A program made the translations under genes and the position numbers. DNA of 64,000 bases from Breviolum minutum Mf 1.05b.01 (Eukaryota; Sar; Dinophyceae; Suessiales; Symbiodiniaceae). The stretch spans positions 1-64,000 of the forward strand of contig DF240467.1 in the NCBI GenBank assembly GCA_000507305.1, written 5' to 3'. The notes under the pieces were generated by a model, which was not told the origin of the DNA, ran no database searches, and saw only the letters and a program-made list of their open reading frames with translations. Shown piece by piece: positions 12,186-23,900 of this stretch; within the stretch, counting starts at the first letter, position 1; every line of letters starts with the position of its first letter.

Positions 12186-13741
12186 CGTGTTTTTTTTTTG
12201 TGGCTCACATGTCATGTCCTGATCTTTCGTGTTGCCCTGCCGTTTGAAATCTACATCACTTTTCATTTGTCTGGTGGCTGATCATTGCCATTGTGCTTTT
12301 TCTGAAGCCAGTAATGCGAAAACTGATGATGTTAACTCTAGATGAAATGAATCAAACATGCTTCTGGAGAGGATTAGAATTTTTTGGAAGCTTTCTCCCC
12401 TGTCTTCCAACTTTGCGTTTATTCACCAGTCTTGAAAACTCCGGTTTTTGCAGCATGGATGTTTCCGTTCTCTGCACTGCTCAGGCATAGACAAGCTTTC
12501 GTGAAGGAGCATGTGATGAATGGCAAGTAGCTGTAAGTTGCCAGGTCAAGTAGTTTAGAAACAAAAGGAATTGAGGCAGATGTTTTTGTCCAATGGGTTG
12601 TTAACTAACGGACTTGATTTGGTTGCAGTATTCAGGATCTTAAATGGATCGCACAGTATATATACATATTATGGTATTAAAATCATTCTTATGATTCTTG
12701 CTAGCAACTCCTGCATGCCTTTGTGTTCAATATATTGTACCGCATACTACACCGGTCATTTTGCGATTTCCATCATTTGGATGCCACCTGCAGCAACAAA
12801 CTCAGAGCCAGAAGTGACCGAATCGTTTCAAGTGCCAGACGGAAAAGTGTCGCTTGCCTGTAGTTTTTACTTGTTACTCTCGGGAGTCAAACGAATATAC
12901 ACCTTGGCTCAGCCTGGCTCATTGTTGTTGTGTCCTTCATCCACGAAATCAAACGGTTGACAGAAAACTTCTTTGAAAAGTTGATGTCCTGAAGCCGGCA
13001 GAATCTGCAGAAATCGCCGCCTTTTAAAACCAGCTGCTTAAATACAAACCATAGGAACCAAAGTGAAGATTTTGCACCATGATATTATACTTCGACATTT
13101 CTGATTCTGCATGATTTGATCTCCTATTGACATTGCTGGTGAGAAAATGGTTATCTAAAGTTGCAAGTGATTTATGCTAATCAGGTTCTTGCAGTCTGTT
13201 TGAATGAGAGTTTCCATGCATTGCTAGCAGATGATTTGATATTCGATGCCATTCCAGCAGTGACATCAGCCATAATCTAGAATGATTTCACGATCTGAAG
13301 AACTGCGTGAAGTTCCGTGTTGTGCATGTTACATGATGCATCATGAAGGAAAAAAATCCACACGGACTGGGAGCTGGGGCATCAGGTGGAAGATTTACCG
13401 GATTTTACTGAAAAACGTTGGTTGTATGGAACATGTTCATTTTTTTGAGCGTCCAGAAGTCAAAGAAAAAAAGAAGGAATCAAATTTTTGTCAATTTCAC
13501 ATGGATTGCTCATTTCAAAGATTGACATGACGATTTATGACATGTTTTGTATGTTTTGCATGCCAGAGATTCGACTATTGAAAAGAAATGTTCTTAAGCC
13601 TTTGAACTCTCATTTGAGTTGCTGAAAGGTGTGATGCGGGTGAAACTTTCTAAGCTCTCGAAGCATGTTGTTTTTGTCCGCAGCCGAGTTCAAGCAGAGG
13701 AAAATCGAAGAGGCTCTTTTGACCCTTTTTGTTTGGCGATC

Positions 13742-13927
13742 ATGCAGTTCTTGCGCTATTTGGCAGCAGTGTGCTTGGCATCAGTGACTTCCCTTTCTCT
13801 GCAGGGATGCAGCAGTGAGACCACCACAGAAACCACAGCGGAGACTGCTACGGTGACCATGACAACGACCATGACTATGACCATGACAACGACGATGACG
13901 TCCACGGTGACCACTGTCGCGCGCTGA
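13742..13927 (+). CDS. Short Thr-rich secreted-type protein
   Basis: A complete 61-codon ATG-to-TGA frame with no introns. Residues 1-22 form a signal-peptide-like segment (MQFLRYLAAVCLASVTSLSL) ending at a Cys (QGC). The rest is almost only Thr, Met, Glu and Val (TTTETTAETATVTMTTTMTM), encoded by imperfect hexamer repeats. Short secreted Thr-rich ORFs occur in protist genomes, but this could also be a chance frame in a repeat. No function is assigned. Confidence 0.4.
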   Translation: MQFLRYLAAVCLASVTSLSLQGCSSETTTETTAETATVTMTTTMTMTMTTTMTSTVTTVAR

Positions 13928-14072
13928 GCAGCAACATTGATCAGCAGATGGGAATGCCTCAACTGCTCCCACCCAAAAGAGGGGGCTTTAATTCATGCAA
14001 AAGGGCGCCTTAAATGAAAATATGAAATATGCATAACTATGATACATCACAATGCTTGTAATTACTTTCCAG

Positions 14073-14243
14073 GTTTGGTTCACAGCTTGGAAGTTGTTGG
14101 CAGTTGGCAGTTGGCCCCTCAACATTTTCTACACGAAGTGGTGGAAGTGTCGAGTGTCGAATCGCTGGCAAGTTACATCGCCACAGTGCCTGCACTCGCA
14201 GAACGAAAAGGGCGCCTCGTAGATCGGCGCCTCTCTGTTTCCA
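14073..14243 (+). CDS. Candidate exon, unknown protein
   Basis: It follows a good acceptor (AATTACTTTCCAG) and reads LVHSLEVVGSWQLAPQHFLH through about 56 residues of balanced composition. The 3' end is unclear. A family C element begins about 57 bp later. It may be an upstream exon of the 14.6-20.6 kb gene, but its phase to the next exon is not fixed. Confidence 0.4.
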
Positions 14244-14299
14244 GTTGTGGGAATAGGTTGGGGCCTGAGAAAAAACCCTGCAAATTTTTTGTTGGAAAA

Positions 14300-14393
14300 T
14301 ACCCTCCAGGGAACTAACATATCCCACCTTGGGAAAGGGAAAATCATCTTCAAACATAGTTTGGGCGGGGATATGTTAGTTCCCAGGAGGGTA
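14300..14393. mobile_element. Family C palindromic element
   Basis: TA-flanked. Left end ACCCTCCAGGGAACTAACAT, right end ATGTTAGTTCCCAGGAGGGT, perfectly complementary over about 20 bp. The right end contains a usable acceptor, TTCCCAG|GAGG. Confidence 0.9.
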
Positions 14394-14633
14394 ATCATCA
14401 CTATTTTACTAGTATGGACCTTTATTTGCTTTCCTGGAGAACACTGGTTTTCCAGTGTTTCCACCGGCACGACACAAGGAATAGTTTCTTAGATGGTGAA
14501 GTTTGATCCATTCATGGGTCCCAACTGGTTGTTTTCTAAGTATCCCAACTGGTTGTTTTCAAACGTATTTTGTGGAACATGGAACTTCACGAGTCCTTCT
14601 CTGTATTTTCCATGCATGGCTGTTTGCGTCAAG

Positions 14634-17600
14634 TGGAATGAGTTGTGGGGGAGTGAAGCCATCATTTTAGCGTCGTTGATTGAAAGCTCTGAAGCCCAGG
14701 CCGTGGCCGTGGTACAAGGGCGGGTACGATCCATCATGTTGAGATGTTCAACTTATACAAAGATGTTATCCGACTTAGAGGTTCAGGATACTTAGTAACT
14801 GGTTATATGTAGGTTTATAACCCTAGTTAGGGGACATGTAACCCACTTAAAAGGGTTATAGCCCTGGTTACTATCCACTTACTAAGTATCCTGAACCTCT
14901 AAGTACCAGTTGTTTTTTTTGAAAAAGCAGTTTGAAGGCCGGAATGCAATTGTTTTTTTTTTGAGATGTTCATGCAATACTTATATAGTTATTTCTTGGC
15001 CTTTGCTTTCAAATTGAGGAACCTCCCAATCGATGTCTTGGGAATTTTTGGATTGCTCTTTTGGGGGTATTTCTTTTTGGTGAATCTGACGATGATTGAC
15101 GAATGTACATTGTCATAGCTCGCCATCATCGTGGTTATCCACATCACCTTCGTTATGATTCGAAAATTTGTTCGGGAGAGTTTTCTTCCAGGGCCTGGAA
15201 ACCCCATTTTCTGAAGAGTCAGATATAGAAATATGATATATAAGATACCCAGAAAGCAAACGAATATCCCCTGAAAATGAATCGTTGGAACTAGAAGATG
15301 ATTCGTTTCCTTTTGAAATTCGTCCCTGTTTTGGGGACATTCCATTTCTACCTTTAAATGCTACCTAAAAATTCCCTCCAAAAAGATACGTTCATCCTAC
15401 CGAAATTTTTCACAGCTTGCTAAGATAGAAAACGGATGGGACTGGAAGATAAGCCGGCGATTTCCCTGTAAAACTCTTGTGCGTTCTCGGATGCCCCACA
15501 GGAAGTTAGTAAAAGGTAGGTATACGTGGGTTATAACCCCAATATACCTCATTTAGAAGTAGGTGAAATAACCCATTTACTAACGATTGATCCTAACTTC
15601 CCTCCCGGGACATCCAAGTGTTTAGGTGGGTACAGTGGAACTCATTTATAAGTAGGTTATAAGTTATAAGCCGTTTACTAACCATGTACTAACTTCCTGG
15701 AACATCCAACAAAAAACTGGGCCCTTTCAGGTCTTCATGGGCCGGCGCCGAAGCCGCAGTGCGTTGGGGGGTCCCAAGGTCTGTGTGTACCACTCCCAAT
15801 GGGATGGTGATATGGTAATCTTGATAGGGGACGTTGACATGGGAATGGGATGTGCCTGGAAAACATAGTGTAGATACCATTTTTTTATGGCAGCTGTGGT
15901 TGTTTTTAGGAGTCAAATTGATGGAAATTAACAGCAACTTGCTTTCCAAGTGCATTTTTTTTGAAACCTTTTTCGACGAAAATCCGAAGTTACTCTCGCC
16001 AAAATTTTGAGACAGTTGAGGAAACTTTCAAAACAAAACTGAGCTGGTCTCCATATGATTTCCTAGGCGTCTTGGACAAGTTTGACACACACACTCTTAG
16101 ACAAGAACATATCCCTTTCCGGCAATTTGGCCATGACCATGCGATGGAAAGTGATGTGCCATCCCAAAGAAAAAATGGGTTCATGGGACCTGGGGGTAGG
16201 TTTGGTTGGTTAGCACATGATGATGTGACCTCGAAGACCCCTTCGTTTCCGAGACACCAGGACTCCGACACTTACTTGGAGGATCATCCCGTGACGAAAC
16301 GTAAGTGGTTAATAACCATGGTGATCATAAGTCCCCAAGACCTGTGGTTGTGGGACCTCTTCCTAAATGGCCGAACTCCATGGCTATTTCAATGGGGGTT
16401 ACATCCTAACTACTTACGAGTCATGGGGTCCCATCCTCCAAGTATAGCAAAACAGAGGTTTCTAGGTTTGAACGAATCGGATTTCGTCTATTTTTTTTTT
16501 CCAAGTCAGGTTGGTTTTTCGGAAAAGAAAACATGTGTTTCTGGTGGAGCCATCAAAGTTGGAATGCGATAACAAAAAACGATGGACGCATTGGAATAGG
16601 GGACCCGCAAGTAGCCATTTTGAATCTGGAGCTACCCTTCCTGAAACTAACATAGGATCAGACAAATGGATGGTTGGAAAGACTAGTTTCCTTTTGGGGA
16701 GGCCTATTTTCAGGGGCTATGTTTACTTTCAGAGAGGGTAGTATTTGGTATAGATGATTGGGACCTACCAACTACCACCTAGGAATGGAGAAAGCTATAC
16801 GTATATATATTTGGAAAACTTGGAAAAACTACCAAGTGGGAGGCCTACGGAAAGCTCATGCCGGCGTTTTCCACAAACTCTTGATGAACAAAATCCAGGG
16901 TTTTCCCCCTTGAGATGGTTTACAGACTGTATAATGAATGAGATATTCTCACCATTGCAACCCTGGCAAACTGTGGTCAGCTGGATTTTACCCACCAATT
17001 ATACATCAACCTATGAAAAGAATAGCTTGACTGCAACAATGGATCAGAATGACCTGTGGGCTGTGCGAAACGCACTCATTTATGCAGCCTGGATGAGCAT
17101 TTTCCCTACTCCCTAACTGGTCCCTCTCAAAGGGTTGCAATCAGGTGGGGGGGTAAAAAGATGGAACCACATGAATCACAGGAGGTTTGAGATTCATGGC
17201 CTCGATTCATGGCCCAAAGTTTTTCACATGGACCCATGAAAAGTAGCCATCTTAAAAGGAAATCAATCTTCCAACAAAATTTCTTTTCAGGGTCTATGTT
17301 GAACTTCTGGGGGTGTATCCAAAACTTTGGGGTAAACCAACTCCCCTCGAAAAAAAGCCAAGCAGATGAGTTTCCAGTCTCTAAGGTCATACAGTTATGA
17401 CTATAGCGATAGCCGTAGTGCATCAAGGGATCGAAGACGACGGTTCGGAGCGCCCAGTTTGAGAGAAGTTTTTTGATCGTGGAAAAGGAGAAGGTGAGGA
17501 TTTTTTGAAACACAGAGCCGACACGAAACATGGAATTTTACTTAAATATATACTGTACATATGTAAATATGTTTATCATTGTTTTTGTATATTGTATATA

Positions 17601-20555
17601 TGTGGTCTATATCATATATGTATATCATATATGACATGATATGCATGTGTAGTTGAAACACCTGGCTAGACTTCGGCCTTTTTTTTGGTCCGAAATTCCT
17701 TTGCAGCCGCCACAGGTCTAGGTAACTTTTTCAAAATTCGGTGAGTCAAGTTCCAACTGTATAGGTGCAAAAAACTTTATCCGCAAATGGGCAATGAATA
17801 AAACACTGGTTAGTTAGGCTATATAGGGGATTTTACTACCCAGTTATATAGGGATTTTAATAAACCATAATAAGGATCCCTATTAACCAACCAGTTATCA
17901 TGGAAAGTAATAAGTTTTTTTTTGTGGCTCAAATGTATCTATATCTTGGCACCTGACAATGATTTTATGATTCCGCTCTATTTCTATAGTACAGGAAATA
18001 CTGTTGATGGAAGAAATCCTGCACCACCTGGGATGTACAAAATCTTGTAAATAGTGGGATAAACAAAATATCAACTGGTGCAGGATTTCTTCCATCAACA
18101 GTATATGTATATTTTTTTAAAATGACCCTATGGTATTGTTGCATTCCATCATAAATGATGCGTGGCGCCCTTTCTAAACCCTGGTGAACTTTTTGTGGGA
18201 AAATAATCATCACTATTTTTCCAACGGGACCTTTATTGCACTTTACCACACATCCATCCTTTGGAAAAGGAACATCGTTTTCAAAACTGCCTTGAAAAGG
18301 GGGTAAAGTTGCTGTTAGTTCTATTGAGTCTTTGAATGCCACCCATGTTTTGGGGATCAAGCACAAATGTATGGTCAATTTGAAGGATTTCCCTTAAGAT
18401 GGTGCATGAAGTTTGGGTTGGTGTCAGACACTGACCACTGTAAAATCAACATTTTTAAAGCCAAAAATCATCCAATTGAAAAGGAAAATCATCTTCCAAA
18501 CCTCCATTTTTTGGGTCCATGTTACCATGTTTCTGCTTCCCACTTTCCCCTTTCCGTATCTCGAAATCGCAGTAAGCGACGCTCCCGTTCCCGTGGTGGG
18601 AAGCGGGGATCGAAGCGGATGAGCACAGTTGATAGGTGAAGGGTAAACGTGGATGGGATGGGGTGCAAGCTATATATATGCCTGCTTATATGAGCAGTGA
18701 TCAAAACCATGTTTATTTGCTCTACATAGGGAATTATACTACCCAGTTATATATTATAATCGGGGTTATGATATGATATGCCAATATAAGGATTATAGGG
18801 ATTGCCTATATGCTTGGCTTGTCTCCGGATAGTACTTGTTATTTGTATTTCTTGTACTTGGGATCATTGAAGTAGATGATCCGAGTTGATTTGGTCTAAT
18901 TTTATGCTGAAAAACCACGGATTCAAAGATATCACCGGGGAAAACGTTGGAGCGATGGGGATGACTTGTGAGATTCTTTACTAAACTGGAGAGAGCTACC
19001 TTAAAGGACATGTTGACGAACTGCCAAAAAACCATCCGGTAGAGAATCAGAACATTCCAGGAAAATGATATAGCAACAGGAGAAAAGAGGGCCCATTTTG
19101 AAGATGTTTTCATAAACTAATTGGGAAGTGTCCCCCCTCTTCTTACTAGTCATGTTAGTTTACTCTTTCACTGGGAAAGGTTTTGCTCCAAATGAGGCAC
19201 CCCTTTATCCGCCCTGGAAATGGTTGAGTTTCGCTTCCAAAAAAACACCTGGAGTCTTTAAAGGGCACCAAATCAAGGCTTTGACGTTGGGGTTTGCATT
19301 GCCGGTTTACTGCACTAGGCAAGGGAAGGTTTTAAGCTAGAGATGTATGCTGGATTGCCTAGGTAACATTGGAACTGAAAAAAAACACCATTAGAATATT
19401 AGATGTATTCCTTACGGAACATTTAAACGTTTTTGAATGTACGTACATCTTTAAATATGTATATATTCATCAATTTTCAGCTTGCTATGGAACAGTTTCC
19501 CGAGTGTTTCCAAGGAGCTATCTTTTTTGTCACCTTGGATGAGCGCCAGGTTCATCAAGGAGAATGAACTGAATGAGTCTGCGGCTGCCAGACTGCGCGG
19601 AGCCACCAAAGAGGTAGGATTGAAGTGGCGGTGGGAAGTGGTAGGAGCCACCCCCCCTGTGTGTTTGTTTCATGGGAATCTATAAGGGGCCCCCCCCCCC
19701 AATGCCACGCTTCCCTCCCACTTTTTTGGGACACAAAAAGCACCTGCTAGTCCCTCGATAGGGCCTTTGTCAGGGACAGGGGTGCCCTTAGATTCCCATG
19801 ATTGTTGTGGAAGTTGTGGTTTTGGTTGGTTCCAAAAAGAACCCAATCAGTACGAAGTTGTTGTGGTAGTAAAAGAAAATTAAGCACCAAAAAGGTGGAA
19901 GTTGTTTTTTGCACCAAAAAAATCCAGAAGAATCCGAAATGATGTTGAAGTTAAAGTTTGTATAGGAAATGAGTTTGTTTTAGGTGGGTACTTATATCTG
20001 GTCAAATTAGCTCGCGACCTCACACGACCAATTTCCCCCAAAAGGTAGCCGAAGAGCAAGAGAAATCCCTAAAAAATTCAGGGAAATCTAGGTTGGTGAA
20101 ATACTGTTGATGGAAAAAATCCTGCACCACCTGGGATGCATGAAACCCTGCAAATCATGGGATATTTGCCATATCAACTGGTGCAGGATTTCTTCCATCA
20201 ACAGTATTTTTCCATTTGGCCAGATTAAGATCAAATTTATCAAACAATTCTTCATATTCCAAGGCCATGTTTGGGTCTGCCACCTATACCTTGAACCCCT
20301 TCAGAGTTTTCGGTTGATCCTGACGTATGACAGGTGCGTGATGCTTGTATCGATCAAGGCTGGAATGTGCCTTGGCGATGGAAGTGGTACGGGTTGATGC
20401 TTCAGAAATCCAGCGGCGAGTTTTCACCACCTGGGATGTAGAAAACCCATCGTAAGTAATGAGATAAACTACCAACCTCAACTGGTTACTGTAGCAGGAT
20501 TTTCAGCCATCAACAGTATTTCCGACAAAAATCCACGGGGAAAACCCCTGAGTGA
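14634..20555 (+). CDS. Multi-exon gene with Arg/Ser-rich exons
   Basis: Eight exons join in phase: 14634-14723, 15416-15501, 15731-15778, 17395-17467, 18577-18635, 19481-19613, 20224-20333 and 20507-20555 (TGA). Exons 4 and 5 are Arg/Ser-rich (SDSRSASRDRRRRFG and RRSRSRGGKRGSKR), as in RS domains that mediate protein contacts in splicing factors; no RRM was found, so an SR-protein call is not justified. Exon 6 (PWMSARFIKENELNES) is ordinary globular sequence. Exon 2 ends with a GA donor (CACAG|GAAG) exactly at the start of family E. Exon 7 begins at the AG of a family F terminal repeat. Exon 8 begins at an AG inside an A-type terminal repeat. The 5' end is not found, and the frame chosen for exon 3 is the least certain. 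Confidence 0.45.
14765..14906. mobile_element. Family E palindromic element
   Basis: Inverted ends ACTTAGAGGTTCAGGATACT and AGTATCCTGAACCTCTAAGT are exact complements. The interior GGTTATA/TATAACC motifs are shared with the other E copies. Confidence 0.9.
15113..15340 (-). CDS. Candidate Ser/Asp-rich exon, minus strand
   Basis: A minus-strand frame that reads SSSSSNDSFSGDI and ends VDNHDDGEL before a stop at 15113. It could begin at ATG 15340, or at an acceptor CTGACTCTTCAG. Low-complexity acidic tails are common in real proteins, but the plus strand also carries exons nearby, so the call is weak. Confidence 0.25.
   Translation of the reverse strand: MSPKQGRISKGNESSSSSNDSFSGDIRLLSGYLIYHISISDSSENGVSRPWKKTLPNKFSNHNEGDVDNHDDGEL
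15502..15697. mobile_element. Family E element, enlarged copy
   Basis: Begins GAAGTTAGTAAAAGG directly at the end of the exon at 15501 and ends TACTAACTTCCTGGAA. It contains a second internal TACTAAC...AACTTCC end, so it may be two E copies joined. Confidence 0.75.
16270..16446. mobile_element. Family J palindromic element
   Basis: Left end TTACTTGGAGGATCATCCCG pairs with right end GGGGTCCCATCCTCCAAGTA. The interior CCCCAAGACCTGTGGTTGTG recurs at 58.9 and 61.2 kb. Confidence 0.8.
16633..16740. mobile_element. Family C palindromic element
   Basis: TACCCTTCCTGAAACTAACA at the left and CTATGTTTACTTTCAGAGAG at the right. The interior is GATGGTTGGAAAGAC then AGGCCTATTTTCAGGGGC. Confidence 0.85.
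17812..17938 (+). mobile_element. Family D element
   Basis: GTTAGGCTATATAGGGGATT, CTACCCAGTTATATAGGG, AAGGATCCCTATTAACCAAC. Followed by the T-run and GTGGCTCA shared with 12185. Confidence 0.85.
17998..18104. mobile_element. Family A palindromic element, near-consensus
   Basis: A 107-bp near-perfect palindrome: ATACTGTTGATGGAAGAAAT to ATTTCTTCCATCAACAGTAT. TA on both sides is consistent with a TA target duplication. Confidence 0.95.
18715..18790 (+). mobile_element. Family D fragment
   Basis: ACTACCCAGTTATATA followed by a diverged TATAAGGATTATAGGGATTG. Confidence 0.5.
18850..19113 (-). CDS. Candidate minus-strand exons of a membrane protein
   Basis: On the minus strand an ATG at 19113 opens MKTSSKWALFSPVAISFSW, a hydrophobic span, and ends MSFK at a good donor (TTTAAG|GTAGCT, near 19000). 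A second segment after GTGGTTTTTCAG reads HKIRPNQLGSSTSMIPSTR. It lies inside an intron of the plus-strand RS-rich gene. No family is recognised. Confidence 0.3.
19994..20225. mobile_element. Family F element carrying a nested A element
   Basis: Left end TCTGGTCAAATTAGC, core CTCGCGACCTCACACGACC, AAAAGGTAGC, GGGAAATC and TTGGTGAAAT. An A copy follows (20101-20207) and then the F right end CCATTTGGCCAGA. The AG of GGCCAG at 20223 is the acceptor of the next exon. Confidence 0.85.
20101..20207. mobile_element. Family A element inserted in family F
   Basis: A complete 107-bp copy with both ends (ATACTGTTGATGG and CCATCAACAGTAT). It splits the F element between TTGGTGAAAT and CCATTTGGCCAG, which dates it after the F insertion. 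Confidence 0.9.
20393..20519. mobile_element. Family A variant element
   Basis: A variant left end (TGATGCTTCAGAAATCC), core CACCACCTGGGATGTAGAAA and right end AGGATTTTCAGCCATCAACA. The TTTTCAG in the right end serves as a candidate acceptor at 20506. Confidence 0.8.
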
Positions 20556-21248
20556 AATGGTGCAGTTTATTTTGGGCACCCAGGATGCGTTTGCCACGAT
20601 TGCATCCTGGGTGGGGGGTAGCCTATTGTTTGGGCGTTGCCAAAACCCTGGGAACTCAATGGGTAGCGATAATCATCTCTTCATTTGCATGATCCGGTTT
20701 TCCCTGTCATTCAACTCGTGGTTTTCCAGCTTTTTGGCAGGATGAAAAATCTATGGTCACTTCTCCGAACGTTTGAAAATAAAACAACCCATGTCAACAC
20801 ACACAACATGCTTTGAGGTTGGGCTGAAGTGGTCTTTGTGTATTAAAAAGATTTGTGAACAAAAAAACATGAACCCATGAGGATCATGAAGGGGGGGAAG
20901 AAAAACAACAGAGTTGTGACTTTTGAGACCGTTAAAAAAGTCAACGTTTTTCATACCGTTCCTGTAGTTTTTTTTCTTCGAACAAAAAAACACTTTTAGA
21001 GTGGAAAAGACGTATAAATGGATGAGCACCTGCATGCTACATCTCTCATATTTTCCCCCTCAATTCAAATTCAAATCTGATTTAAAATCAACGTAATCAT
21101 GTATATACTGTACTCCCATGGCCCAATATTTCTTGAAACCATTCACATTACTTTTGTTCAAAGTCTATGATTGATGAATTGGTGGTCTAGGTTTGTTGAG
21201 GATGACTGGAGATATTTGAGAAGGACATTTTTTGCCGATTTTCGCCAG

Positions 21249-23325
21249 CTGATTGCTGAAGATCGCTCAACCCATCATGGAAGTGGGGAATCGACTGGGG
21301 ATGTGTCTAGAATGAATAAGAAGTCCACCAAGTTTATCACCAACTATGCATCAACTAATGCTAAATCCAACATGTTTTTTTTAAAGGCCCAATCTAAAAC
21401 CAAAATTATCGACAGACCAAAAAAACATCATTCAACAAAAAACACTTTCGAGGTCATTGAGAATGCGCGCAATGCCAGTGCGGTGGTGATCTCTCGAATC
21501 AAGCGGGGGAACCGAGCCGCAGCAGTTTGGGTCACCGGTCATTAAGAAAATAGGGAGTTTTGTTCCTATGAAAAAATAGGAAGCCAAACAAAGGTGTCCG
21601 AAATTGCAGGGAGGGCACTGCCGGCCCTACAGATAAAAAGATGTAAGGAGAAGCATAGGTGAAAAATTCCAAACTAAATAGTTGGGTTTTCTGTTCTTCT
21701 TGTCACTCAAAGGAACCATTTTGGTGGAGCATCTTTACTTTTTGAGACATTTTCAGGGATGGAGATGTTGGACAAATGAGTTCAAAGAAAAACATCTCAT
21801 TCTGAGCTTGTTACGGTCAGCTATTTTTGAACAGTTGTCTACCCCCACCTAATTCCGCTGTGGGGCGGTATGAAAATCAAGGCCGTATTTTGGGACTTGA
21901 TGGGTTCAATGGGTAACAACCTTTTGGGCAGATGCCCATGTTCTGCTCATCGTCTTCCAAGCCCATCGGCCCCTCAAAAATAATTTGAAGAGGATCGCCT
22001 TTTGAAATTTGGTACCCTTTTTTCTGAGATTTTTGTGTCAATTTCTGAACTCTTAAAGAAACTTTTCGATTGGGAATGTGGTGAAAAAACGTTTCAATCT
22101 CTCCATTTCTGTTGGAAAAAGGGAGAACTGGTCAGTTGCAAAATATTGTCACTACTTGACGTCAGCCATTTTTTTAAAGTTGCAAACACCCCCCTTTTTT
22201 CCCACTGTAATTGGGTGGGTCCCCGGAACCTTTTATAGAGATTTGTGGGGTCATGGCTTCACCGGGGTGAAACCATGACCCCCAGATGCCAAGGAAAATA
22301 GAAGATGGAAAGAGGAACAAGAACCGAAGCCGATCGCGGTCACGTCAGCGATCGCCACCACCCAAGCGAGACCGACCAGGCAAAGGGGTTTGTTTCCACA
22401 GGGTGCCCACATGGCAAGATGGATAAAACCTGAAGATTCAAGATGTTTGTACGAATTTCTGGGAGATTTTTTGTTGGGCCTCCAAATTTCGGGTCATTTT
22501 TGAAGCAGGTAATCTTTTTTGTAAATTGATTGACTTTGGTTTTGGAAAGTCATGCTCTGTAAACTCAGTCGAGGGAAACACCCCCTTTCGCTGCAGAAAA
22601 CGGAACTGGTTTAGACAAAAATCCTGTTGACGGTGTAGACATGAAGTCAGGATCAATGTCTATAACGAGCAAACAAAATCTCTTCAGAAAAGAGTGTGGT
22701 TGGAAGACACCTTGCTTTCGGTCAGTGAGAGCTGTTCGCTAGGACCATGAGGTTTTCACAGATGTTTTGTTGGAGGGCCGAAAAATTGCAGAACTAGCGA
22801 CGTATCACGACCTCAACCCCTAAAAGGTAGTAGGGGAATATTCCCCAAAAATAATCTGTGCCAAACAAAAACCAAAGGCAGTTGAGATGTGGGTGTTTCC
22901 TAAAATGGTGGTACCCCCAAAACACCCCAAAATGATCATTTTTTAGTAGGAAAACCCATGGTGGTTGGGTACCACCATTTTAGGAAACCCCCATATCTTG
23001 CATCAGCTCTGTTTGTTTGAATGTCTTCCGAACTGCAGGTGATGAATTTAGAGATGGAGACTGGCAACTTGGAAGAGGAAGGGGAAGGTGAGTGGCTAGT
23101 TAACCTACCCCCTAAGGTACCTGACTTCTTACCAGAAACCAAGGGCTTATAATCAAGGGCTTATGAACATCACTGGTTTCCCTTAATAAGGTCTTAGCCA
23201 CAAGTTGGTGACGGGGGACTTGGCGTCACAGGGAGGTGGAAGAAGAAGTTGATCACCTTGGGGAAAGGGATTGCCTGGCCGCGGACGTCTTTCTGACCTT
23301 GATGTTTCAGATTCTCTTTTCAAAA
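21249..23325 (+). CDS. Second RS/RG-rich multi-exon gene, partial
   Basis: Five exons join in phase: 21249-21299 (GA donor), 21453-21537 (GT), 22302-22379 (GC donor, CCAG|GCAAAG), 23039-23087 (GT, GGAAG|GTGAGT) and 23232-23325. The sequence includes VISRIKRGNRAAAVW, then NRSRSRSRQRSPPPKRDRP (clear RS repeats), then DEFRDGDWQLGRGRG, then acidic EVEEEVDHLGERDCLAADVF. RS plus RG composition is typical of RNA-binding or splicing-associated proteins, but no RNA-binding fold is visible. The last donor (TCAAAA|GTGCAA) is followed at once by a long (GT)n tract. Start and end are missing. A further RS-rich stretch at 25406-25461 could be a later exon. Confidence 0.45.
22886..22992. mobile_element. Family I palindromic element
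   Basis: GGGTGTTTCCTAAAATGGTG and ACCACCATTTTAGGAAACCC are complementary ends about 107 bp apart. Confidence 0.85.
23124..23205. mobile_element. Family H element
   Basis: Motifs AGAAACCAAGGGCTTATAA and TGGTTTCCCTTAATAAGG, matching 26925-27005. Confidence 0.6.
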
Positions 23326-23333
23326 GTGCAAAT

Positions 23334-23540
<207 letters not shown>

Positions 23541-23900
23541 GTCTTCTTTGAAGAACATCCAGAAGGATTTTTGTATTTAGCCTATAGCTTCGTTTTTTTT
23601 GTTGTTGCCATTTTTTTTGTAGAGAAACAGAACAGGCGCTTGGTTCATGTCATATGACGGGTGATTCCTACACGTCGGGTGCGTTTTTTTCAGTCTGAGA
23701 CGAGCCAACATCTCAACAAGAAAAACCAATCCAATTTGAGCTTCTTGACGTGTGTGAAGTCTTTTTTCCAAGTTCTCACAACTGTTGTTTTTTTCGCATC
23801 ATCTTCCCCCGAACCCTAGGAATTTTGCAAGAAATGATCACTTTTTTTTGGTGTGATTTTCGGAACCACGCCGGTTTGGTTTGTCACAAAAAAACCATTG

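Larger units (their letters stand above)
10290..13280. other. Gene-poor stretch with A and D elements
   Basis: I see only one A element (10971-11075), one D element (12078-12185) and low-complexity A/T-rich sequence. An open frame at 12778-12960 (ATNSEPEVTESFQVPDGKVS) could be an exon but lacks clear splice sites. Confidence 0.4.

Noticed and set aside
15961-16572. 203-codon plus-strand frame
   Set aside because: More than half of it runs through a family J palindrome; no splice sites fit and it is out of the exon chain.
16919-17116. Open segment after GGTTTACAG reading NEIFSPLQPWQTVVSWILPT
   Set aside because: Protein-like, but its phase does not fit between the exons at 15778 and 17395, which join directly in phase. 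It could still be an alternative exon.
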